NCBI GenBank assembly: GCA_017544285.1
Contig: JAFYEL010000061.1
Location: 1-64,000 of the forward strand
Length of the DNA: 64,000 nucleotides
Source: Lachnospiraceae bacterium
GTDB taxonomy: Bacteria > Bacillota > Clostridia > Lachnospirales > Lachnospiraceae
Direction of reading: 5' to 3'
In this document: one piece after another, positions 16,103 through 23,398 of the stretch
Position numbering within the stretch: position 1 is the first letter of the stretch
Layout of the letters: each line of letters opens with the position of its first letter
Translations under genes and position numbers: made by a program
The notes under the pieces: generated by a model
What the model saw: the letters and a program-made list of their open reading frames with translations, nothing else
Database searches by the model: none
What the model was told of the DNA's origin: nothing

Positions 16103-18052
16103 ATGAATGAAAAATATCCTTTGGCGCTTCCGGAAAATACGGTTTTATCAGGACAATATATTATTCAAAAGGTCCTGGGGCAGGGAGGTTTCGGGATCAC
16201 TTATAAAGCAGTTGACAGGAAGAATGGAAATGAAGTTGCAATTAAAGAGTTTTTTCCTGAAACAATGGCTTCAAGGGTTCCCGGTACGACGGAGATCAGT
16301 TCATATTCCGGGGAAAAGGGAGAGGATTTTAAATACGGTAAACAGTGCTTCCTTCAGGAGGCTGAAACCCTTGCCAGGTTTATCGGCAACAGGAATATTG
16401 TCCGGATATACAGTTATTTTGAAGAATATGGAACTGCATATTTTGTAATGGATTATATCCGTGGCACCAGCCTAGATGAATATGTAAAACAACATGGAGG
16501 AAAGCTCGGATTTGAGGAGACGGCAGACATTCTTGTACCTGTCATGGATGCTCTTGGAGCTGTCCATGAGAAAGGTATAGTTCACAGGGATGTATCGCCT
16601 GATAATATTTATATCACGGATGAAGGGGATGTTAAGCTGATCGACTTTGGCGCGGCCAGGCAGAGCCTTGGTGACAAAAGCCAGAGCCTGGATGTGATAC
16701 TTAAGCATGGATTTGCACCCAAGGAACAGTATACAAGACGAGGAAAACAGGGCCCGTATACGGACATTTATGCACTGGGGGCCACGTTTTATTATGTGTT
16801 AACCGGTGAACGGCCGCCGGATTCGATAGAGAGGATGGATGATGATGAACTCGTTCCGCCTTCCCAAAAAGGAGTTAATCTTTCTGCGTCGGCGGAGAGC
16901 GCCATATTGATGGCTCTCAGCATTCAGCCGGCTGACAGATTTCAGAGCATGTCGGCCTTCAAGAATGCCATGTTGGCAGTCCGATCTGAATCGTCACCCG
17001 GTAAGGATGCGGACAGGGTAAATGTCAGAGCTGAAGCGGTGACACATACAGAGGTGACAGACAACGAAGTAAAGAAAAAAAATCCATTATCTGTTATTGT
17101 TCCTGTGGCGTTGATCCTTGTTGTTTTAGGCTTGCTTGGAAGAGCCGTTGGCGTTTCGGATCTTTCAAATGATTACTGTGTGAAGGGAAACAATATCAAT
17201 AACATTGTATGGGGAGGATGTATGGATCCTTCAGCAAGTGAGCCGGAGTCAACATTTGTCGATGAGAACGGAAAACTTAAGTTTAGAAGTATAAGTAAGG
17301 TGGGGGATGAGTATTATGCTCTTTTTTGGGATGGTACACCGGTCAGGTTTAACGGTGGCGACGGAGAGGTTGTTAACCCGACTGATATCGAAGAACTGAA
17401 CGGGATAGAGGGAATAGAAAGACTGTTTGTGTCTGACGGATACTTCTTTGTCTGGACTGAAAATGAACATGGATGGTGCGTCAGCAGTGTGAGCAGGAAA
17501 GACGGAAGTATTAAGATGTGTGCAAAGTCAAATCTCAGAGTGGGTGAGTTTACTTTCACGCAAAACGGAAGATTTTGTTTTCTGGACTGGGACGGTGTGA
17601 CAGGGGATTATTATCTGTTAAGCACTCCGGGAAATGCCATAGATCAGGTCGGTGAAACAATATATACCTTCAAAAATGATATTGATGCTCCCCGGCAGAT
17701 ATTCTGTGCGGATAATAATGTTATTTATGTGTACTCGTTTATTGAAGGTGTGACCAACAGGTTATTCAGGTTTGATCTTGGGGAAAAATCTGTTGACGAA
17801 CCTGCGGTACTTGACCTTCCGGATGATAAATATCACGATTTTACCTGTGACGGCAAAAACATATTCAATATCATCCACGATGATTATAATACAAGCAAGC
17901 TGGGGATTATTGATTTTGAAACAGGAGAAACGAACCTGTTATCAGACCTTCCGAGAAAATGGAATGGTCTAAATGTATATCCTGAAAATAAAGGGGTTTT
18001 GACATTGGGTGTGGGAGAACCGGGGACTGACAGATTCTTAACCATTCCGTGA
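16103..18052 (+). CDS. Membrane Ser/Thr protein kinase (Hanks type), copy 2
   Basis: A 649-residue paralogue of the kinase at 10053. The kinase domains are very similar from the first residue (both begin MNEKYPLALPEN): GQGGFG, VAIKEFF (K48), HRDVSPDN, DFGAAR, FAPKEQY. Here too the catalytic-loop lysine is replaced, by serine. After a membrane segment (about 330-350) comes a 300-residue outside region with recurring aromatic and Gly-Asp strands (DGTPVRF, SDGYFFVW, NGRFCFLD, DNNVIYVY, DGKNIFNI) that looks like a beta-propeller, unlike copy 1. Tandem duplication with sensor replacement is the simplest reading. It lies 13 bases after the zinc-ribbon gene and 28 before the PrsW-FHA gene. Confidence 0.88.
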   Translation: MNEKYPLALPENTVLSGQYIIQKVLGQGGFGITYKAVDRKNGNEVAIKEFFPETMASRVPGTTEISSYSGEKGEDFKYGKQCFLQEAETLARFIGNRNIVRIYSYFEEYGTAYFVMDYIRGTSLDEYVKQHGGKLGFEETADILVPVMDALGAVHEKGIVHRDVSPDNIYITDEGDVKLIDFGAARQSLGDKSQSLDVILKHGFAPKEQYTRRGKQGPYTDIYALGATFYYVLTGERPPDSIERMDDDELVPPSQKGVNLSASAESAILMALSIQPADRFQSMSAFKNAMLAVRSESSPGKDADRVNVRAEAVTHTEVTDNEVKKKNPLSVIVPVALILVVLGLLGRAVGVSDLSNDYCVKGNNINNIVWGGCMDPSASEPESTFVDENGKLKFRSISKVGDEYYALFWDGTPVRFNGGDGEVVNPTDIEELNGIEGIERLFVSDGYFFVWTENEHGWCVSSVSRKDGSIKMCAKSNLRVGEFTFTQNGRFCFLDWDGVTGDYYLLSTPGNAIDQVGETIYTFKNDIDAPRQIFCADNNVIYVYSFIEGVTNRLFRFDLGEKSVDEPAVLDLPDDKYHDFTCDGKNIFNIIHDDYNTSKLGIIDFETGETNLLSDLPRKWNGLNVYPENKGVLTLGVGEPGTDRFLTIP

Positions 18053-18080
18053 TCCTGATTGTTTTGTTAAGGCAGGAAGA

Positions 18081-19538
18081 ATGGGAAATACAGTATTTTA
18101 TAACAATTTAAATGAGAATGCTTCCAGGATCGGATGGCGCGACATTTTTTCCGAGTATAGAAAGAAGCATGATAAGAAGGACTTAGAGTACGCGCTGGCA
18201 GCGGGGACCGCTCTTAATACAGCTTCCGAGGAGAACATGCTTCAGAAATGGAAGAAGCCATGGGTGTTTTATCCCATGCTTAAGGCGGGGCTGGCGTTTA
18301 TTCTATTCCTTTATTTGTCATATTTTGTAATGAAGATGATGGGGATCGGAATTCCATTTGCGATTGAGGGAATGGTTATAATTTTTCCGCCATTGGTCAT
18401 GCCGGTTGTCATTATGGTGTTCTTTTGGGAACTCAATATACCTAAAAATGTGTCAGTGTTTTCGCTGTTTGGTATATGGCTTGCCGGAGGAGTTGCTTCT
18501 CTTGTGGTTACAATGTTGTTTGCTAAGATTGTTCCCGATGAATGGCCGCCCTGTTTTTCCGCACCTGCTATGGAGGAACCCGGAAAACTTATTGTAGCGA
18601 TGCTTGTTATGTTTGTTGTAGGCCGTAAGATGAAAATTTATGGTATTACAGGTTTTGTGATCGGAGCAGCAGTCGGAGCCGGGTTTGCGGCCTTTGAATC
18701 TGCACAGTATGCATTCAATGCTGCCCAATCTATTTCAGAGGCCACTGATGGACATATGATTGCTATTGTAGCCGAATACTCAATGAGTAGGGACGTCTTG
18801 CATAGCCAGTTACTGAGGATGTTGACGGCCACAGGAGGGCATGTGTTTTATTGCGCGCCTTATATTGCAGAATTGGCGAGGCATACAAAAAATAACCGAA
18901 TCACTGTGGGGAGTTTTCTGAATGTTGATTTCATCGGCGCATTCCTGATCTCGTGTCTGTTGCATGGCTTGTGGGATGTTGGTTTTATCACGTTGCCGTT
19001 TAAAGCAGTTTTCAAATTATTTGTCTGGGCTCAGGGGCTTCGTATCCTGCGTAAGTGTCTTAACCAGGTAGTTCAGATAGGTGCTGTGGCCAGTGGCGGC
19101 GGAGCTCTGATGCATGGGGCAGCTGTTGATGATGACTATGCCGATCATGTGGTCCATGTGGAAAGACCTGAGGAAAAGCAGAAACCTTTGGCTGTTCCCG
19201 AGAAGCTGAGTAATGCGGAAATTCCGGACAGCATTAAGGTTAGCTGCAGTGCCGGAGAATTTATGGGAGTATCCTGGCATTTGTGCCCCGGCCAGGAATT
19301 GCTGGTGGGAAGAGACAGCAGCTGCGGCGTGCACTTTTCTGCCTCAGCAAAAGGAGTGAGCGGAAGACATTGCATCATACGCCATACTCAGTTCGGCTGG
19401 ACTGTAAAGGACCTTGGATCAACTTATGGTACCTTTGTATCGGGAAATCAGAAGGTGCTGCCAAATACCGAGGTGAAGATCGGGAAGGGAGATACCATTT
19501 CTCTTGGAGGGAACGAGAATGTCCTGCTTATTGACTGA
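18081..19538 (+). CDS. PrsW-type intramembrane protease fused to FHA domain
   Basis: A 485-residue protein with about eight membrane segments (75-330) and a C-terminal FHA domain (about 395-485; LVGRDSSCG, GVSGRHC, KDLGSTYGTF). The membrane part carries the PrsW-family motifs: EEPGK near residue 165, GFAAFESAQYAF near 200, and LLHGLWDVGF near 295, with another His in GGHVFYC. PrsW of Bacillus subtilis cleaves an anti-sigma factor in the membrane. Here the FHA domain implies that substrate choice or activity depends on threonine phosphorylation by the adjacent kinases; that link is inference. It is the last gene of the island and is followed by the repeat copy at 19584. The residues expected for activity appear intact. 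Confidence 0.83.
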   Translation: MGNTVFYNNLNENASRIGWRDIFSEYRKKHDKKDLEYALAAGTALNTASEENMLQKWKKPWVFYPMLKAGLAFILFLYLSYFVMKMMGIGIPFAIEGMVIIFPPLVMPVVIMVFFWELNIPKNVSVFSLFGIWLAGGVASLVVTMLFAKIVPDEWPPCFSAPAMEEPGKLIVAMLVMFVVGRKMKIYGITGFVIGAAVGAGFAAFESAQYAFNAAQSISEATDGHMIAIVAEYSMSRDVLHSQLLRMLTATGGHVFYCAPYIAELARHTKNNRITVGSFLNVDFIGAFLISCLLHGLWDVGFITLPFKAVFKLFVWAQGLRILRKCLNQVVQIGAVASGGGALMHGAAVDDDYADHVVHVERPEEKQKPLAVPEKLSNAEIPDSIKVSCSAGEFMGVSWHLCPGQELLVGRDSSCGVHFSASAKGVSGRHCIIRHTQFGWTVKDLGSTYGTFVSGNQKVLPNTEVKIGKGDTISLGGNENVLLID

Positions 19539-19583
19539 ATCGTACTCGCTCCTTGGGTTCTGTGGCGCGTTGAGATAGGCACA

Positions 19584-19687
19584 TCATAAGGTGCCGCATA
19601 AGCCATTGGGATCAAAGAATGAAATACTCATGAGATGATTTATAGATATAAGAAAAAGACTCTGACCCGCAACAATACAATTTTACT
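19584..19687 (+). repeat. Repeat module copy C, right edge of the island
   Basis: The first part matches the module at 7036-7137 (ggtgccgcat core, 21 of 25 bases), and its last 25 bases match 5960-5984 with one mismatch. So this copy joins sequences that at the left edge lie on either side of the Rpn nuclease gene. It may be the scar of a lost nuclease-type element. The rest of the 19539-19760 gap shows no gene. Confidence 0.65.
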
Positions 19688-19758
19688 ATATATTTATAAA
19701 GGATTTCAAGCTGTAAAATAACCAATATTCCGGTCTGCGATTTGGCGATTATTCCGTC

Positions 19759-19788
19759 TTGGCAGGACGTAAGATCCTGTGGTATCAT
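19759..19788 (+). promoter_or_regulatory. Promoter of the candidate non-coding RNA
   Basis: -35 TTGGCA (19759-19764), 18-base spacer, extended -10 TGGTATCAT (hexamer 19783-19788). Predicted transcription start near 19795. No coding sequence follows before a terminator at 20049. Confidence 0.55.
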
Positions 19789-19794
19789 TACACT

Positions 19795-20087
19795 ATCAAC
19801 AGAGAGAACCGATCCTATTATACAGGAAAGAGGTTCAGTTGTTTGAAATATACTTAGGAGGTACGGTCCAAAGAAAACATAACAGCACCCGTTGTTTCAC
19901 GTAAGCAAAGCAATGACACCCTTTGAAAAAGGAAAGGTGCCGAGAGCACAGGATAAGAGGTCATATGAATCGGAGCGAAAGTGATGAGACGGGGTAGATC
20001 CGAAGACTATAGAACAGGAGGTTTGGTCCGATGGGAACTGAAGATTAGAAGCCGCTACGGTAGTTAACTGTAGCGGCTTATTTATTT
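19795..20087 (+). ncRNA. Candidate structured non-coding RNA
   Basis: About 290 bases lie between a plausible promoter and a strong terminator, without a convincing reading frame. Visible pairings include a long-range closing stem TTCAGTT (19834-19840) with AACTGAA (20036-20042), a hairpin formed by caccctttgaaaaaggaaaggtg, a GGTGC-cgaga-GCAC alternative, and a CGGA/TCCG stem near 19970-20002. The motif aggaggt-NN-ggtcc (mid bases ac or tt) occurs twice, at 19856 and 20016, each containing the complete AGGAGGT anti-16S complement. I do not recognise the family: it lacks the landmarks of RNase P, tmRNA, SRP RNA, SAM-I or c-di-GMP riboswitches. It may be a trans-acting RNA or a leader of metY ending in premature termination, though metY has its own promoter at 20138. 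Confidence 0.5.
20049..20087 (+). terminator. Terminator of the candidate RNA
   Basis: A 13-bp stem (20049-20061 with 20067-20079, one G-U pair; aagccgctac against gtagcggctt) with a 5-base loop, followed by atttattt. One of the strongest hairpins in the window. Confidence 0.85.
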
Positions 20088-20137
20088 GTAATAATTGCTG
20101 CCCCGGGCAGAAAATTTTTTATTTCCCTATAAACCTA

Positions 20138-20166
20138 TTGACATAGTAGGAAAATAGTGTTATCTT
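20138..20166 (+). promoter_or_regulatory. metY promoter
   Basis: -35 TTGACA (20138-20143, perfect), 17-base spacer, -10 TATCTT (20161-20166), 42 bases before the metY start. The segment cctattgacatagtagg (20134-20150) over the -35 box is an imperfect inverted repeat sharing CCTATT with the Rrf2 gene operator at 5868. Control of metY by that regulator is possible but speculative. Confidence 0.75.
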
Positions 20167-20208
20167 ATCTAAAACCCGACGGCAGGCAACGAAAAGGAGA
20201 TTATGAAA

Positions 20209-21489
20209 ATGAGTGATTACAGATTTGAGACCCTTCAGCTTCACGTAGGACAGGAACAGCCGGATCCGGCATCGGACTCACGTGCGGTTCCCATTTATCA
20301 GACCACCTCATATGTGTTCAGAAACAGCAAACATGCCGCTGACCGTTTCGGACTTGCCGACGCGGGAAATATCTACGGCAGACTGACCAACGCCACCCAG
20401 GACGTTCTGGAAAAGAGAGTTGCGGCACTTGAGGGAGGCACCGCCGCCCTGGCGGTTGCAACCGGCGCTGCGGCCATCACCTATACCATTCAGGCCCTTG
20501 CAGCAAACGGAGGCCACATAGTAGCCCAGAAGACCATTTACGGCGGCAGCTATAACCTCCTGGCTCATACTCTTCCCCAGTATGGCATCAGGACTACCTT
20601 TGTAGATGCCCACAATCTCAGCGAGGTGGAGGGTGCCATCGAGGATGACACCAGAGCGATCTATCTTGAGACCCTGGGCAACCCCAACAGCGACATTCCG
20701 GATATAGACGCCATTGCGGACATTGCACATAAGCACGGTCTGCCCCTGGTGATCGACAATACCTTCGGCACGCCTTATCTCATCAGACCCATCGAGCATG
20801 GAGCCGACATCGTTGTACATTCCGCAACCAAGTTCCTGGGCGGTCACGGCACCACTCTGGGTGGCGTGATAGTTGAGGCCGGAAAGTTCGACTGGAAGGC
20901 AAGCGGGAAGTATCCCGGGATCGCAGCACCCAACCCCAGCTATCACGGAGTTTCCTTCTATGATGTTGTGGGCCCCGCAGCCTTTGTAACCTATATCAGA
21001 GCCATAATCTTAAGGGATACGGGAGCCGCCATTTCTCCCTTCAACGCCTTCCTCCTTCTTCAGGGCGTTGAGACCCTTTCCCTCCGCCTGGAGAGACATG
21101 CCGAGAACACCAAAAAGGTGGTTGAATTCCTCAGCAAACATCCCAAGGTTGAAAAGGTGAACCATCCTTCACTGGCTGATCATCCCGACCATGCCCTCTA
21201 TGAGAAGTATTTCCCCAACGGAGGCGCTTCCATCTTTACCTTTGATGTAAAGGGCGGAAGGGAAGAAGCATGGAAATTCATCGACAACCTGGAGATATTC
21301 TCACTCCTGGCAAACGTGGCTGATGCGAAGAGCCTTGTGATCCATCCCGCCTCCACAACCCACTCACAGCTCACGGATGAGGAACTCCTGGATCAGGGCA
21401 TAAAGCAGAGCACCATCAGGCTTTCCATCGGTACCGAGCACATCGATGATATAATAGCCGATCTGGAAAAGGGATTTGCCGCCATCTGA
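20209..21489 (+). CDS. metY: O-acetylhomoserine sulfhydrylase (aminocarboxypropyltransferase)
   Basis: PLP enzyme of the Cys/Met metabolism family that makes homocysteine (or methionine from methanethiol) from O-acetylhomoserine and sulfide. The 426 residues match MetY, longer than cystathionine gamma-synthase. It begins MSDYRFETLQLHVGQEQ, a family signature, and has the PLP lysine in HSATKFLGGHGT near 208, ALEGGTAALAVATG near 80, and SLVIHPASTTHSQL near 370. ATG 20209 is nine bases from AAGGAG; ATG 20203 would be only three bases away, so 20209 is preferred. Single-gene unit between its own promoter and the hairpin at 21570. No SAM-I riboswitch or T-box is visible upstream. Confidence 0.94.
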   Translation: MSDYRFETLQLHVGQEQPDPASDSRAVPIYQTTSYVFRNSKHAADRFGLADAGNIYGRLTNATQDVLEKRVAALEGGTAALAVATGAAAITYTIQALAANGGHIVAQKTIYGGSYNLLAHTLPQYGIRTTFVDAHNLSEVEGAIEDDTRAIYLETLGNPNSDIPDIDAIADIAHKHGLPLVIDNTFGTPYLIRPIEHGADIVVHSATKFLGGHGTTLGGVIVEAGKFDWKASGKYPGIAAPNPSYHGVSFYDVVGPAAFVTYIRAIILRDTGAAISPFNAFLLLQGVETLSLRLERHAENTKKVVEFLSKHPKVEKVNHPSLADHPDHALYEKYFPNGGASIFTFDVKGGREEAWKFIDNLEIFSLLANVADAKSLVIHPASTTHSQLTDEELLDQGIKQSTIRLSIGTEHIDDIIADLEKGFAAI

Positions 21490-21569
21490 GAGACGGAAAA
21501 CGACATCCGAAAAGTTGAAAAAAACCGCTGATTGTGTTACTCTTTTATAAGAGCTCAATACAGCTTTTT

Positions 21570-21607
21570 ACAGAAAGCAGAGAACCTGAGAGGTCTCTGC
21601 TTTCTGT
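21570..21607 (+). terminator. Strong hairpin after metY
   Basis: A perfect 14-bp stem, acagaaagcagaga (21570-21583) with tctctgctttctgt (21594-21607), 10-base loop. The following bases (cctttgagggcagcttttttat) have a T run only 20 bases later, so termination may be less efficient than the stem suggests. Confidence 0.65.
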
Positions 21608-21650
21608 CCTTTGAGGGCAGCTTTTTTATACAAATGCGGAGATTGAAACG

Positions 21651-23360
21651 ATGGGAAAGATAGCATCTGTTTTGGGAAAGATCATACTGGCGATACTGGT
21701 CATATGCGGCATCCTTTTTGTGCTCATCATGCTGTGGCCCGATCCTGAGGATGAAGAGGGCAGCGGTGAAAAGGCCGAGGCCGTCTACGAAACGGAGACT
21801 CTTGGGAAAGATGCCGATGAGACAGCAGCCGTCGGTGATAAGACCGGAAAAACGGAAGAAAACGACGAAGAAAAAGACGAAGAAAAAAACGAAGAAAAAA
21901 ACGAAGAGGAAAAAAAGGTCGGGGATGAGAGCATAGAGCCCGCTTCCGTGGAGGACGGGGCAAAAAGCGCTACGGTAATGATATACATGAACGGCTCGGA
22001 TCTTGAGTCGGAAATGGGAGAGGCCTCTCTTGATATCTCGGAGATGATGGATTCTGGCATCGGCAGTAACGTCAATGTTATCATCCAGACCATGGGTACA
22101 CTGGAGTGGCAGGATCACGGCATAGCCTCCGATACATCACAGATCTACAGGGTTAAAAAGGGCGAACTGCAGCTTTTGGAAGAGGACCTGGGACAGCTGG
22201 ACTGCACCCGGCAGAAAACCCTTTCGGACTTCATAAAGTACGGAAAGAAAAACTATCCGGCAGACAGGTATATCCTCCTGTTCTGGGATCACGGCGGCGG
22301 CCCGGTATACGGCTTCGGATACGACCAGTGGCAGGAGGCGGAGGACTCCCTCACTCTCGATGAGATAAGCGGCGCTCTTTCCGAAAACAATGATATTTCC
22401 TTCGATCTCATAGGCATGGACTGCTGCATTATGGGAAATCTTGAGACCTGCTACGTGCTTTCGCCCTTCTGCAGGTATGCCCTGCTGTCGGAGGATTTCG
22501 AGTCGGGTCTGGGATGGGACTATGCGGACTGGATGAAGACCTTTGAGCAGAATCCCGGCATCACCACGCCCCTTCTCGGAAAAAAGATCATAGACGGTAT
22601 GGTGAAGGCCAACGATGAGGATACGGTGAACGGTTCCTCCGCCACCATGATCCTTGTGAACGAAAGGAAAGTCCCCGATCTTTTTGAAAAGTGGAAAGCC
22701 TATGCCTATGAAAACCAGGATACCCTTCTGGGCATAAACTACAGCAAGCTTCACGGCGCCCGCGGAAAGGGTATCATTGACGATATCCTGGGCATCTGGG
22801 GAGAGGACGGAAGTAATGTGACCATGGCGGATTATTACGTCAGCGACATCCTTTCCATTGTGGAGAGCGTGGGCAAAGAGAGCGAGAAAACAAAGGCGCT
22901 GAGGGATGCCCTCAAGACCGGAGTATCGTATTTCGGACACACTTCGGATACCAACGAGTTGACGGGCATATCCATATCCCTTCCTTACGGTGATCCGGAG
23001 TTCTATAAACAGCTTGCCGGGGTTTACGGCAAGTGCGGATTTGATGACCGCTACGTGAAATGGCTGGGCAAATTCGTGGACGCTACCGGAATGGACAGCT
23101 ACAACGATTACTCGGATTTCGAGGATTCCTGGGGCGGCTGGGGCTCTTATTCCCAGGGGTGGTCCGGCTATGAAGACGAAGATGAGATGGACGACTGGGA
23201 ATATGACTTCGACGAGGAATTGTGGTACCTTTATGAAGACGGTGTCCTCTATCTCTATGATGATGAGAGTGACACGATGTTCTACTACGACGAGGAATAC
23301 GACGAGCTTTACTACTACGATGATGACGACGATGACTGGTATCTCTATGAGGAGGAATGA
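21651..23360 (+). CDS. Membrane-anchored clostripain-family (C11) cysteine peptidase
   Basis: A 569-residue protein anchored by an N-terminal membrane segment (about 8-29), followed by a Glu/Lys-rich spacer (about 60-95) and a peptidase C11 domain (about 105-475). The catalytic histidine lies in LLFWDHGGG near 216 and the cysteine in GMDCCIMGN near 259. Clostripain-type enzymes usually cleave after arginine and often self-activate. The last 80 residues are extraordinary: almost only Asp, Glu, Tyr and Trp, with recurring WYLYEDG/YYDEEYDELYYYD patterns. The ATG follows gcggaga. It stands alone, 38 bases before two BMP-family proteins. The acidic-aromatic tail might bind calcium or the cell wall; that is a guess. 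Confidence 0.86.
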   Translation: MGKIASVLGKIILAILVICGILFVLIMLWPDPEDEEGSGEKAEAVYETETLGKDADETAAVGDKTGKTEENDEEKDEEKNEEKNEEEKKVGDESIEPASVEDGAKSATVMIYMNGSDLESEMGEASLDISEMMDSGIGSNVNVIIQTMGTLEWQDHGIASDTSQIYRVKKGELQLLEEDLGQLDCTRQKTLSDFIKYGKKNYPADRYILLFWDHGGGPVYGFGYDQWQEAEDSLTLDEISGALSENNDISFDLIGMDCCIMGNLETCYVLSPFCRYALLSEDFESGLGWDYADWMKTFEQNPGITTPLLGKKIIDGMVKANDEDTVNGSSATMILVNERKVPDLFEKWKAYAYENQDTLLGINYSKLHGARGKGIIDDILGIWGEDGSNVTMADYYVSDILSIVESVGKESEKTKALRDALKTGVSYFGHTSDTNELTGISISLPYGDPEFYKQLAGVYGKCGFDDRYVKWLGKFVDATGMDSYNDYSDFEDSWGGWGSYSQGWSGYEDEDEMDDWEYDFDEELWYLYEDGVLYLYDDESDTMFYYDEEYDELYYYDDDDDDWYLYEEE

Positions 23361-23398
23361 TCCCCGGCCGGTGATACCGCATCAGAAAGGTTCATGAG

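Noticed and set aside
19968..20000. MNRSESDETG ten-codon frame in the candidate RNA
   Set aside because: Very short, weak ribosome site (aagaggtcat), and it falls within the predicted RNA fold.
19795..20208. SAM-I riboswitch or T-box leader for metY
   Set aside because: The conserved SAM-I pieces and the T-box sequence are absent, the terminator lies before the metY promoter at 20138, and the metY leader is only about 35 bases.
22137..22940. 267-codon minus-strand frame in the C11 peptidase gene
   Set aside because: Overlaps the catalytic region of a well supported gene; no start signal.
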